Assembly (NCBI RefSeq): GCF_047948215.1
Contig: NC_134467.1
Coordinates: forward strand, 39,802,520-39,866,519
Length of the DNA: 64,000 nt
Origin: Lycorma delicatula
Taxonomy: Eukaryota; Arthropoda; Insecta; Hemiptera; Fulgoridae
Direction of reading: 5' to 3'
Part shown: positions 34,642 through 45,394 of the stretch, in pieces
Numbering within the stretch: the stretch's first letter is position 1
How the letters are laid out: each line of letters begins with the position of its first letter
Notes under the pieces: model-generated
What the model was told of the DNA's origin: nothing
Seen by the model: only the letters and a program-made list of their open reading frames with translations
The model's database searches: none
Position numbers and translations under genes: made by a program

Positions 34642-35385
34642 TAAACAGTATTTTTACCAATTAAATTGTTTGACAATATTTGGCTATAATAGATTCGTAA
34701 ATAAAATTGTAATACTTAAAAAGAGTTCTTAGTTTTTATTTTTTATTAATTGGTCTAGTTTTCCCAACTTTTGATATTTTTTTGTACTAAAGAAATGAAA
34801 TCGTTTCTAAAATTAACTTTTGTCATAAATTCATCAGCACTTTCATTGTAAGCAAAATATTTTCATACCTAGTGAGTGTAACTGTCTAAAATCGTAATTT
34901 TTTTCTCCACTAATGGACAAAAGTCCATTAAAGAACTATATATTCCCGGGTGGGAAAACGTTTACCTACATAGATTTTGGTATTAAAATTATGGACCCTT
35001 TTCCTTTATTATTAATCCAAAAATTGATCACCCTTTCTTCAATAATAAAAGAAAATAACAAATATAATTAATTCCTTCCTTATATTTTTTCAAATTAATT
35101 TTTCGTTCATATGCTATTTGGATCAGCAGTTGTTTTTTTAATTTTGTTTCAATGCGTTTTCATTCTTACAGGACTTAATTTTAGATAATATCTTTAGGGA
35201 TTTGGAATTTATCTATCCGTTTTTAGAAAATTTAATTTTACAATTTGGGAACGTAAACTATTTCTCTTTGAGATAATTTTTTTAAAAATTGCAACAAAGA
35301 TAAGCAAAGAAATAAAAAAAAAAAATGGTGTTGAATTTCAATTTACCAGTATAGTAAGTCTTGTATATATATATATATAAAAATC
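34642..35385. other. AT-rich non-coding sequence
   Basis: No gene or repeat identified. Confidence 0.55.
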
Positions 35386-35975
35386 TGATGTGGGCACCAC
35401 ATGACTTCCTTTAACGCCTATTAAATTACATATACACTTTTTTTTTTTAAGCGAAAAGTACATAAAATTTTATTTCATTAATAACTTCTCATATTTTTTT
35501 ATTTTTTTAATTGTATTATTGAATTATTATTTATCGTAAAACTTTTTTACCATCAAAGGTTAATAATTATTAATAAATCAATATATTTAATTAAAAAAAA
35601 GGAGTTGAAGTCTGATTCGAACAGATATGCCTTCCACTTCGAAGATCCAAATATTTCATTAATTAAAATTTCATTTGGCTACAACTCTGGAACGGTGAAA
35701 ATAAGTGCCACTTATGATGTATTGTTGAAAAGCTCTCTGTAAGGGCTTATTACTGCAGTTAATTTTGGGCTTTTTTGAACACTTTTGGTTTAATTGCAAT
35801 GAAAAAGGGAGATGCACAACTAGATGTTACAACAGTATTGAATCCAAAATTTCAGTATCCTACGGCTAATCGTTTTTGAAGTATGAGAGATGCATAAGTA
35901 CGTATGAACAGACATCACGCCGAAACCGGTCAAAATGGATTCAGGGACGTTCAAAATGGATATTTCCTTTCATAC
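35386..35975 (-). repeat. Hairpin-ended CTTCC repeat, near complete
   Basis: Minus-strand copy. The right hairpin ATGTGG-GCA-CCACAT followed by GACTTCCTT is at 35388-35410. The body contains TTAACTGCAGTAATAAGCCC and TCATTTTGGCTATAAC-like words on the minus strand. The other end fades near GGATATTTCC at 35960. See the copy at 48636. Confidence 0.7.
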
Positions 35976-36415
35976 AAGGAATTAAAAATGAATGTTTGTT
36001 TGTTTGTCACGTATGCGTTCTATAAAATTTATCCGATTGCGATGAAACTTTATTGAGATGTTGTGCGCACGCCCAAAAAATTTTCTGAATTAGTTTGGAC
36101 CCGCTAGTTGGGATCGAAATATTTTGAAAAATGTAGTTATGGACCACATTTGGCTTGTATTCATAATACGTGTTACTTACATGGAAAGAAATACTTCTGC
36201 AAAAAATGGACCCGCTAGATGGCACTGGGGTTGAGATATTTGAAAAAAATACATTTATGATCCGATTTGACTCATATCCAGAATATGAATATTATTTACG
36301 TGAAAAGAAAATGTGTTGCAAAAACTATACCCGCTAGGTGGCGCCGGTATCGAGATATTTACGAAACAAACAAACAAACAAACAAACTATACAAACAGAC
36401 TTTCTTCTACTATGT
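35976..36415 (-). repeat. 118-bp repeat module
   Basis: A complete minus-strand copy from AATGAATGTTTGTTTGTTTG to ACAAACAGACTTTCTTCTAC, with three Tnn-CCCGCTAG-type units. It directly precedes the Helitron-like 5' end at 36416, the same junction as at 30066. Confidence 0.7.
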
Positions 36416-36830
36416 ATATAAAAGGTAATGTTTGTATGTGTCCGCTATAGATTTAAAAACTACTGGACCGATTTACGCGCGGGTTTTTTCAAAATGTTCC
36501 GCGTTGTTGAGAGAAGGTTTAAGGCTATTGAAATCTTTGATCTAACCAGTAGAGAGACCAGTTATTAGTATTTTGAACCGGCTACTGTGTTTAGAGAGTA
36601 GTTTGAATTAAATCCGATAGGTAGCGTTGCTCTAATAATTGGATTTATATACATTCTGACTTTTGTAAAGTGAAAGGTTAAATTTTGTGAAGATCTGTAA
36701 TGTTTTGTGAGGTTCTTAATGTTCAATATTAATTTTGCAGCCAAAACTCTTTTTGTTAAAAAGTTATTTTCCGTCGAATACTGTGTTTAGAGAATGGTTT
36801 GAATTAAATCCGATAGGTAGTGCTGTTTTT

Positions 36831-37264
36831 TCAGGCTTCAACAAATTCTAGGGGGTGAATCGTGGAACCTTATAGGGCCAGGAAGGTATCCTTTTTGCTG
36901 AGGACGTCTTTGTGTGGCTGGATCGCCGCATTTCGATGACGCATTGAGAATCTACATGGTGTACGTTGTGGGCGCGCTAGTTGGGTATGGTTATGCGTGG
37001 GTTGCATACCCGGATTCCATATAGAAAGTAGGAATGGGAAGGGTAGACGTTCTGGGGTGGAATCTCAGCCATACAGAAGAGGGGGTTGGGTTGCTCTTAT
37101 GACTCAGAAGGGACCCCGATGGGGGTTCCGATTGTAGATTCATGACAGAGTGGGTGTTAATCTACGTCACGTCACTCATGGCCGACCAAGGCAACGCCTA
37201 CTAGGCGATTACAGATTGGCTCTGTATTGATAAAAAATGGCTAATAAAAAAAATAAAAAATAAA
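36831..37264 (+). mobile_element. Retroposed GC-rich LINE tail with 15-bp target-site duplication
   Basis: GGTAGTGCTGTTTTT is at 36816-36830 and 37265-37279. The 434-bp insert is GC-rich and ends in an A-rich AATAAAAAAAATAAAAAATA tail. No protein could be read; it is likely the 3' UTR of a non-LTR element (R1-like by composition, unproven). Confidence 0.8.
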
Positions 37265-37386
37265 GGTAGTGCTGTTTTTACAGTTGGATTTATTTACATT
37301 CTGACTTTTACGAAGTGAAAGGTTAAATTTTGTTAAGTTCCGTAATGTTCAGTTTTTTATGTTTTATCGAACTTTCAAGTGTGTTA

Positions 37387-37417
<31 letters not shown>

Positions 37418-38718
37418 CAGGGCGTTTCATAATGTTCGTCGGAGTTTCGAAAATTCATTAACAAATAACTATTTTACTCATAAGAATAAAACAAGTACTG
37501 TACGAAAGAGTACTTCAAATAGTTTTTTAGTAAACCATTTGCTCGTTAGGCGTCGACAGTAGAGAAAATGGCTGCCACGGGAAGCGAGAAGTCGTTTTGT
37601 GTGTTAGAATTTCACCTGTCAAAGTCAGTAATTTCTGTGCAACGTGCATTTCGGTTGAAATTTCATAAGGAGCCACCAAGTGACAATTCAATTCGTGCAC
37701 GGTATAAACAATTCAGTGAAACCGGTCGCTTGTGCAAGCGAAAATCAACCGGTCGTCCATCAACCTCAGAATTCAATGTCGAACGTGAACGTGCAAGTTT
37801 CATTTGCAGCCCATCAAAATCGACTGCGGCTGCAGGCTGAGAATTAAGAATTCCGAGAACAACAGTGTGGAGAGTTCTCCGTAAACGTTTATTATGCAAA
37901 CCGTACGTCTTCAATTAGTCCAGCGTCTTTCTGATGTAGGTAAAACACGTAGGATCGATTTTTTTTTTTACAGTTACAGGAAAAGATGTTGTTAGATGAA
38001 GGTTTTGTAAATAAGATAACTTTCAGCGATGAAACTCCTTTTCATATTAGCGGCAAAGTAAACCATCATAACGTGCGAGTTTGGGAACTGAAAACCTACA
38101 CGCTTATATGGAACACATTCTGGATTCTCCGAAAGTAAACTTTTTTGTGCGATCTCTTGTGAGGCAGTGTACAGGCCGTTCTTTTTTATGGAAACGACAG
38201 TAACCGGCATGATATACCTGGATATGTTACAATTATGGCTTACGCCTCAGCTACTCAACGACTTCATTTTCTAGCAAGATGGTTGTCCTGTCCGTTCTCA
38301 TAACGACAACAACCTTAACACAACATTACTTCGGCGCTGGATGCGTCTGACGAAGACCAACACATTATGCTGTGGCCACCAAGATCACCAGACTTCACGC
38401 CATGTGATTTCTTTCTCTGGGGTTACGTGAAAGATAAGGTGTTTATATCACCAATGCCGAACGATATCGCTGAACTAAAGGATCGCATAATAAATGCAAT
38501 TAACTCTATCGTAAATGACATGCTAGAACGAGTTTGGCAAGAGCTAAACTTACGTGTTGATGTATACCGTGTCACCAGAGGAGCACATATTGAACATTTA
38601 TAGATTTTAACAAAAACTGTTTGAGTTTCTGCATCACCTCGTACAACTTTCATTTAGGTAAGTAAAATACATTTTTTGTACTGAATTTTTGTAACTCCTA
38701 AGAACATTATGAAACGCC

Positions 38719-38721
<3 letters not shown>
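37418..38721 (+). mobile_element. Mariner-type transposon, full length, decayed
   Basis: Perfect 20-bp outer inverted repeats CAGGGCGTTTCATAATGTTC, with further imperfect matching, flanked by TA inside a TA array. Length 1.3 kb. Confidence 0.9.
37568..38603 (+). pseudogene. Mariner-like transposase, heavily broken
   Basis: Start at ATGGCTGCCACGGGAAGC. The N-terminus, VISVQRAFRLKFHKEPPSDN then TGRLCKRKSTGRPSTS, is a helix-turn-helix DNA-binding region. After a stop at about 37840 the frame changes several times. The middle shows FQQDGC-like residues near 38270. The last intact stretch has WPPRSPDFTPCDFFLWGYVK with the third catalytic Asp and ends GAHIEHL. The first catalytic region is not readable in one frame. 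N- and C-terminal words resemble the transposase group of the 16289 and 57757 elements but from a different family. Confidence 0.82.
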
Positions 38722-38762
<41 letters not shown>

Positions 38763-38780
38763 CCGGATCTGCTGGTACTT

Positions 38781-39480
38781 TATAAAACAAAAAAAAAACT
38801 GATTCAAAAATGAACGATCATTAAATTATTTTAACGGGACATCATACAGCATAGCATTGTTTTAATAAAGAGTAATAGAGTGTCATTATTCCTGTAACGT
38901 AAGCAAATATGTCGGTGTGGAGGGGGTGATTTGCCAACCCCTTATGTATCAAAGTGCTTTTCTTATTAAATGGTGGGTATAAATTTGATTACGTTTCTTT
39001 GGACGGATGTATTGCGTTCCTATCCTTTTTATTGGTGTTATAAATATGCATATTGCGTAGCTACAAGATTTCTTGGAAATACAATCAGATCAGTGTTATA
39101 AACGATTTTGGACGACTCATTTCCTGTTACTTAAAGACAGACACAAGGATAATAAACTCTTTTTAACAGCTAGATATTCTATCATTATTTTACAATTAAA
39201 TTATTATTTTTTAAACGTATACAGGGAAAATGTTTGGAATAAAAATCCAGTTTGATAATAGGCTTATCGAATATATATTACGGTATTGAAAATTATACAT
39301 TTTTGAAAGTGTATTTTTACGGTTTTTTGTTCGGATTATTGGAGATTCGGATTAAAAAAAGTTGGGGATTATCTCGAATATATTATAATTGAATTTTTAA
39401 CTTTGGAACATAATTTATAACAATTTTTTTAAAAATTCAAAGTAGGTACGTTTAAAAATTACTCGATATATTTCAAGGTT
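38781..39480. other. AT-rich non-coding sequence
   Basis: Nothing recognised. The small ORF at 39073-39255 has no motif. Confidence 0.55.
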
Positions 39481-40127
39481 GACTTCACCAATTATTTCCT
39501 TGTACGAAGTAAAGGAAGTATTCTGATCGCAAAATATTTCGGTTTTCATATTTCAAAGGAAATATCCATTTTGACTATTCCTTTATCAATTGTGACTAGT
39601 TCCGGCGTGATTATACAAAAGTATGTATCTAGCATTTATCAAAAACGATTAATGTTACAATTTTGGATTAGTACTGTTCGTAATATCTAGTTATAAACCT
39701 GCCCTTTTGATTGCACCATCATTTCAACCAAAAGTATCCAAAAAGGTCCAAAATCCAAAATTGGATTTTTTCTTAACTGCAGTAATAAGGCCCGAGAGAT
39801 TTTCAACGATATACCATAAATGGTACTTATATTCATTGGTTTCAGAGTTATAGCCAAATTAAATTTTCATTAATGAAATATTTGGATCTTACAAGGCACA
39901 TCAGTTCCAATCAGACTTCTTCACCTTACTTTTAACTTTTTTTTTAATTTAAATATATTGATTTATTAATAATTATTAACCTCGGATTGTAAAAAAATTA
40001 TCGATAAATAATAATTCAATAATAATAAAAAAAAAAAATTAAAAATATCATAAGTTATTAATGAAATAAAATTTTATGTACTTTTCATTAAAAAAAATGT
40101 GCAATGTAATTTAATAGCCTGGAGTCA

Positions 40128-41919
40128 GTGCAGAGACTGCGCATCCGCTCTCTGCCAGGACATATGCCGGTTCCACCGGAGTACCGGATCGGACCTCCAA
40201 GGTTAGTAGCTCTGGAGTGGGGGTGTACCCCGGCGGCTAGCCTTGCTACAGAAGGGATATATGTTCATGAACATTCTTGAACAAACTAACGTGGCAGAGG
40301 GTGCACGTAAACACCCTCGTTTAGAAACCTCCGATTCGCCACAAGCGAAGAGGAAAAAAGCAAAGAATCTGATAAGATAAGGAAAGATGCTGATAGAATC
40401 AGTAAAGAATTAAAGAAAAGCCTATTTGGCTATAGCGCACCTAAGCCAAGATTTTTAATTATTACAAAGGAGAATGGAAACTTTCAAAAAGTTAGTCCAT
40501 TCTTAATCGCAAGAGAAATTAATTGTGCTGGTGGTCCCGTTAAAGAAATTCGAAAGACTTTTAATGGATTGCATGTCTAAACTATGAACGACGTGCAAAG
40601 CCAGAAAGTCTAGGCGTTGAAGAAGATCGGTGAATTTGCGGTTTCTGTTCAACCGCATAGCACACTGAACTCATCCAGAGGAGTTGTTTGTCGCGATCTT
40701 CTTAATTGTACAGAAGAAGAAATTGTACAAGAAATGTCGAGTCAGGGAGTGACTCAGTGTCGCAGACTAACCATGTGAAGAAATGGTGAAGTTGTTCCTT
40801 CGGCATCGCATGTTTTAACATTTAATAGGCCGAATCTTCCTGAAAAGGTACGAGCTGGCATCCATCGGCTTGATGTACGAGCTTTCATCCCGCAGCCGAT
40901 GAGATGTTTTAGGTGTCAACGATTCGGACACACAGCAGCAAGGTGTGAAGCGCAGGAAATATGTATATGTGGAGAAAACGAAGCGAAGAAAATAGTCAAT
41001 CAACGTACACCACGACCATCGACTTCTTACGCAGAAGCAGCGGCTGCTCCTTCCACATCAAAAATTAATGTGGAGCAGTTGCTTAACACGATGGCACCAA
41101 GTCTTGCGACAATGATTGAAAGAATCATTGATTCAAAGATTGAGTCGACTCATTAGAGAAAACAAAGTAAAGATGTAAAGGCTCATCCCCGGACTGACGC
41201 CGTTGACACCAGAGACGCACCAGCACAGTTTAAATCACCAGCTAAACCTGCGATTATTAAGCCACCAACTGAAGTAAGAATTAAAAATCTTGACTTATCC
41301 AGCAAAGAGAAACGGATCACTCCGTCGCCTAGTCACAAGTTTAAAGAAATTGTGACAAGAAAACCTGAATCTGCGGAAATGGAGGTGTAAGTTATTATAG
41401 CAAAAGCACCAGACGCAGATGAAATAAAACCTGTACCAATAGAGCCTCCAAAAGCGCAAAGATCAGCTTCGGTGAGGGCATCTATTTCAGCTGGACCCAG
41501 TACTGCAGTAGAGATAGAGTCTGGCTCATCCGCCGCGGAGACATCATCGCTCATTAGTTTAGATTCTTTAGCAAAGATGCTAACAGCACCGGCGAAAGTT
41601 TCATCAACTGACGTCAGCCGCAGAACGTCACTGGCATCCGAAATAGAGGAAGACGATACCATGTCTGAGGCCTCAGATACGCTATCATCAGAGGTTGAGG
41701 CCGTCAAAAGAATGGAGAAACGCAAAAAAGGATGGCCGAAAGGAAAGCCTAGAAAGTAATTTTATTGGATCAGAAGTTATAAGAAAAAGTAAAATTTTGA
41801 TCATTTTTTGACACATGAAAATGTGAAATATTGAACCCTTTTTTATTTTTATTTTTTGAAGTTTGATGGGGCTAATGACCAAAGTAGTCGATGCCCCTAA
41901 AAACCTCAACAAAAAAAAT
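40128..41919 (+). mobile_element. Non-LTR retrotransposon, ORF1 only (internal deletion)
   Basis: GC-richer insert starting near CCTGGAGTCAGTGCAGAGAC and ending in a short A-run after GGGGCTAATGACCAAAGTAG and GATGCCCCTAAAAACC. It contains a gag-like ORF1 but no endonuclease or reverse transcriptase. About 1.8 kb, so ORF2 was lost by deletion before or during insertion. Confidence 0.8.
40261..41759 (+). pseudogene. LINE ORF1 (gag-like, CCHC zinc knuckle), broken
   Basis: ORF1 proteins coat the element RNA. I place the start at ATG 40261 (MFMNILEQTNVAEGARKHPR). Further on, FLIAREINCAGGPVKEIRKT then KKIGEFAVSVQPHSTLNSS and RGVVCRDLLNCTEEEIVQEM are seen, with a frameshift near 40376 and stops near 40580 and 40775. 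The zinc knuckle CFRCQRFGHTAARC (about 40908) is intact. After CEAQEICICGEN the sequence jumps to KKIVNQRTPRPSTSYAEA; related proteins have two more knuckles there, so an internal deletion is likely. The C-terminal part (41394-41759) is Ser/Thr/Ala-rich, ending RKKGWPKGKPRK. Confidence 0.82.
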
Positions 41920-41989
41920 AGGCGTACAAGGAAGTCATGTGATGCCCACATCAAATATTTTTACGTAGATTTCGTTAGGAAATTTATCT

Positions 41990-42370
41990 ATTGTAATGAG
42001 TACTATGATACGACTTCCGGTAAATTTCGACATATCTTCGCGTTTCATATTCCCCAGACCCCAAAACCACCGTCAGTTCGAAGAAATTCTATATTTTACT
42101 TAATAAGAAAGTTATAGGGATATTTTTTTTCGATAAAGCCCCCCATTTTCGCTCCATGGTCCGATTTTGCCTATTAACGACTTCGAACTAAATTTTGGGT
42201 CGTTATATTTTATGTTACAATTTGAAAGTGATTGGCCCAAAATGCCGGTAGTTCCCATGTTCACAAGAAAGTGAAATATATATATATATATATATATACA
42301 TTTTTGAACTAACGTTGGTTTTGGGGTCTGGGAAATGTAAAACACAAAAATATGTCGAATTTTTTTTTTA
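41990..42370. repeat. Inverted-repeat element with about 50-bp arms
   Basis: Left arm ATTCCCCAGACCCCAAAACC near 42050 and right arm GGTTTTGGGGTCTGGGAAAT near 42317 are reverse complements, with longer imperfect pairing out to CGACATAT..ATATGTCG. The right arm also occurs at 56465-56530. No coding sequence, so a MITE is the simplest reading. Confidence 0.6.
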
Positions 42371-42860
42371 ATGAAATCTGCCTAATTATATAAATTACAT
42401 CACGAATGGATAGGTTTGTTATTTTTCACTAAAAAAAAGAGATACTTTTCCAACTATTGACTGGTTGGATCAAGGGAATTTTCATAGTAAAATATTGATC
42501 TGAGCAGCATTATCAAATACATTATTAATTATTTAAAAAAACAAAACTCTTGTGCAGTTCTGCGCAAGAAGATCGTTTTTTACTTTCAAACACCCTTACT
42601 ACTTCGCAATCAGAAACGCATTGATTTTAATAGTACAACGCAGAACACAGTTCTATTAACCAGTAGACCTTACGTACAAGCATCAAGTTTTAACTCACTC
42701 ATCGCTGTGACTCACTGAATAGCGGGTATGAAAAATTCACCACAGCAGTCAACATACTTCGAATTGAGGTTATAATGTTTGTTGTCGAACTTAAATTTAG
42801 CGTAACTAAAGAACGACTCAACCAATCTTCATCAAATAATTTATAATTGACAACTTTAGA
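42371..42860. other. Non-coding sequence
   Basis: Contains a short inverted repeat near 42550 (CTTGTGCA GTTC TGCGCAAG). No gene seen. Confidence 0.5.
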
Positions 42861-43027
42861 TACACTACTTTTTTTTTTTTTTTAGAGGTAAAGGAACCCC
42901 ATTTACGGGCGCCTAAGCAGTTTCGGGCTCGCTAACAGGTTCCGCATGATGTTATTAAGTGCGTATGTATACCTGCGCACTACCGACTAAATCTCCATCC
43001 CTGGCAACCCTCCCCCCTGGAACAGCT

Positions 43028-43324
43028 TTTCTTTCTTTTTCCTGTTTAACCTCCGGTAACTACCCTTCAGATAATACTTTAATACTTCAGAGGATGATAT
43101 GTATAAGTGTAAATGAAGTGTAGTCTTGTACATTCTCAGTTCGACCATTCCTGAGATGTGTTGTTAATTGAAACTCAACCACCAAAGAACACCGGTATCC
43201 ACGATCTAGTATTCAAATCTGTGTAAAAGTAACTGACTTTACTAGGAATTGAACGCTGGAACTCTCGACTTCCAAATCAGATCTTTGGGAAGACGCGTTT
43301 ACCACTAGACCAATCCGGTGGGTT
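43028..43324 (-). mobile_element. SINE family A with 14-bp target-site duplication
   Basis: A complete copy inside the LINE 3' UTR. CCCCTGGAACAGCT is at 43014-43027 and 43325-43338, so the SINE is younger than the LINE. Confidence 0.93.
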
Positions 43325-43830
43325 CCCCTGGAACAGCTAGTAGAGCATTATTACTTCATGTAAAGAGGGGTTGTTAACGCCACACACACACAATTGGTCA
43401 CAATAAGAAAACATCAAAACCATATCATCACGCGAATCACAAAAGGATATCAAAGACAGGTCCAACCAAGCACAAACACTCCTACAGGCATATGAGATCT
43501 CCTCAAATACACACACCTCACTCCCACACACACATACAGGTACAGACCCTGCCAACACACACACAAAGACATCGCATGAACTCAAGTGAAGAAAAACACC
43601 AAGTACGAAGGCACTCTAGAAAGAGGCACCCATCAACCAAACATGTACTCGCCGCGCAAAACACATACTTCTAACAAAACATGCATTCAACTCACATACT
43701 TACCCATAATAACCATCAATCGTTGGGTAAAACGCTCAGGCACTGGGAACGGAGTCTCCACGGCCTCAAGACCCCAAGGCGATCCCCGCACGTACCTAGG
43801 AGCTCCCCAGGCACTCAACCGTTGATCTGT

Positions 43831-44142
43831 TTAGTCCGGCATTCTCGACGTCTTCTTCTCTGCCGGAACTCTTCCCGTAGACGGAACTTGTCTGTTAACA
43901 CTTCCTTTCCGCTCATTACTATTCGAATGTCTTCCAATGTCTTCCGGCTGGAACATATTTCCATAACCCAGGGTATCTAATAACTCCTTTCGCTCTTCCC
44001 TGAAACTTGGACATCTGAAGTAGACGTGCAGGGGACTTTCCTCCACTCCACACTCCAGACAGGTGTGGTCTAGACCGAATAGGAACAGGTATTCCCTAAA
44101 TCTGCCATGTAGATATTCTAGTACAGCATATATAAATTTCAA
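43831..44142 (-). pseudogene. LINE ORF2 C-terminal zinc-binding tail
   Basis: About 100 codons. FREYLFLFGLDHTCLECGVE then ESPLHVYFRCPSFREERKEL shows the C-x2-C-x8-H-x4-C pattern found at the end of Jockey/R1-type ORF2. The reverse transcriptase is missing through 5' truncation, and the end of the ORF is decayed. The frames on the + strand here are shadows. Confidence 0.72.
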
Positions 44143-44368
44143 TGAAATTGATCAAGTAGTTTTTCGAGATTTTTAAGCCACAAGATTTTATATATAGACC
44201 TGTAAATATATAAATATACAAATTTATTTTAATAATTTTTTTTTATAAATAACTTATATTTTCTTTCCATTTCAATATTTTCTTTATTCTTAATTTATAT
44301 AATAATAATTTATGATTTTTTATTTCTTTTTTTTAATAATTTTTGTTATTGTTTGATTTTTTTTACAG

Positions 44369-44472
44369 AGTGCCAGTTTGGAAAACAGTTGAGAGAATTA
44401 GGTTCAGTATGGTTTGCTGACCTTGGACCACCTTTTGGTATTATGTACTGTATTAGATGCGAATGTGTACCC
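44369..44472 (+). CDS. sog: Exon of short gastrulation / chordin homologue (VWC domain, first half)
   Basis: The likely product is the secreted BMP antagonist Sog/Chordin, which binds Dpp/BMP ligands extracellularly through cysteine-rich VWC (CR) domains and is cut by Tolloid proteases. What I see: a T-rich tract and ACAG acceptor end at 44368, a 104-nt open stretch, then a GTAAGT donor at 44473. The first two bases (AG) complete a codon begun in the previous exon; the other 34 codons end on a complete Pro codon. The peptide starts CQFGKQLRELGSVWFADLG and continues PPFGIMYCIRCECVP. The Cys-x-n-Trp, DLGPPFG and MYC..C.C pattern is the signature of the first half of chordin-type VWC domains, best like CR1. 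The second half must lie in the next exon, which I could not find here. Neighbours are only transposons. Other VWC proteins are less likely because of the DLGPPFG.MYC string. Confidence 0.82.
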
Positions 44473-44860
44473 GTAAGTATATTCCATTTAATAATTATAT
44501 TATTTTATAAAAATATTAATATATTACGGCCATTTAGAATAATTTGGTGAAAAATAGCCCAAAAATTGTTTATTTATCTAAATGACTATTTCGAAAGAAT
44601 AGATGACACTAAGATATCTCAAAAATGTTTATCCTGGGTCCCTAATTGGTTGAGAAATAAAGAATGTCCTAAAAAAAGTTGGGTAAGTAACATTATGCTC
44701 TGGGAAAGTCTCAGAGTTGAAGATATTTTTAATAGAAATCGTAGGTACTTGAGGTTTCAGAAAGTAGCCTTATTTATAATACAAACTGACGTGAAAATAA
44801 ATAAATTTTATAAAGATTCTTAGTATTAAATTGGATAAGGGTTTTTACATAGAAAGCTTT
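44473..44860. other. Putative sog intron start, with an unrecognised ORF
   Basis: 44566-44823 is an 85-codon frame (NWLRNKECPKKSWVSNIMLW in the middle). It matches no family I know, has a Lys/Ile/Asn-rich composition and no splice signals. It is probably chance or old transposon debris. Confidence 0.35.
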
Positions 44861-44868
44861 TTTCGGAC

Positions 44869-45230
44869 CTTTTTTTAAACACAACAAGTTGCGACCGGTA
44901 GCTGCCTGGAAGACGTTACCTCGGCCGTACCCATGTGTCGTGGCGTAGAAACGCCTTTTGACTTTTCTTCTGTCCACCCATCGGCGTCCTCTCTGGCTCA
45001 CCAGGGAATCTCGACCTTCCCTTCTGGATTTCCGAAATGCTCCTCCCCAGTTCCCGGTTCTATCCTACTCAGGGTCCGGGTATGTTCTTCACGCATACCT
45101 CCCCGTCACGCATGCCCATCTCTCACACCTTGAGAATCCTTTATGTGTCATCGGAGCGCCTCGTCATTCTTGCATGTGACTGTGCCCAGACCAATTTCCA
45201 CTTCGTACAAAAATTATTCGTGTAATTCAT
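44869..45230. other. GC-rich segment of unknown origin
   Basis: More GC-rich than its flanks, with open frames on both strands (44933-45225 +, 44774-45001 -). The edge at 44869 is a T-run, consistent with a minus-strand retroposed 3' end. No protein family recognised. Confidence 0.4.
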
Positions 45231-45394
45231 GGGGAATTAGTTTTCGACTACAGTTGTATATTTTTTGAATTAATATACTCTTCCAGATGAAACCAAGCTT
45301 TATATATAAAAAAAAAAAATGTAATGTCGAGGTTACCTAAGGAATTTTGGTCGATAAAACAGTTTGAACCGTTGACAGTAACTTATTCTATTAG

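Larger units (their letters stand above)
36416..38780 (+). mobile_element. Helitron-like element with two nested insertions
   Basis: 5' TATATAAAAGGTAATGTTTG, GTCCGCTATAGATTTAAAAA. The body has a repeated unit of about 202 bp (GAATTAAATCCGATAGGTAG at 36606 and 36803). The 3' end after the mariner is TTGCCGGATCTGCTGGT. A LINE tail (36831) and a mariner (37418) sit inside. Confidence 0.65.
39490..41955 (+). repeat. Hairpin-ended CTTCC repeat split by a LINE
   Basis: The left part (TTCCTTGTACGAAGTAAAGG) runs to GTAATTTAATAG at about 40128. The right part resumes at about 41917 with ATAGGCGTACAAGGAAGTCA and ends in GATGCCCACATC. Compare the uninterrupted join at 49776-49816. A short AATAG-type duplication flanks the insertion. 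Confidence 0.75.
42862..44150 (-). mobile_element. LINE (Jockey/R1-like) 3' end with nested SINE
   Basis: Minus-strand element: poly(A) at 42862-42880, a long 3' UTR, and the ORF2 C-terminus at 43831-44142. The UTR portion 42880-43010 recurs at 32985-33250. It is truncated at about 44150, only about 220 bp before the sog exon. Confidence 0.72.

Noticed and set aside
43337..43825. Cys-rich and His/Thr-rich ORFs near 43.4-43.8 kb as small secreted peptides
   Set aside because: They lie in the LINE 3' UTR over a CA/GT-rich stretch. No signal peptide plus conserved cysteine frame is convincing.
44566..44823. 85-codon ORF just after the sog exon as the next exon or a nested gene
   Set aside because: It lacks the cysteine pattern of the second half of a VWC domain and acceptable splice sites, and resembles no family I know. 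I keep it only as an unexplained ORF.
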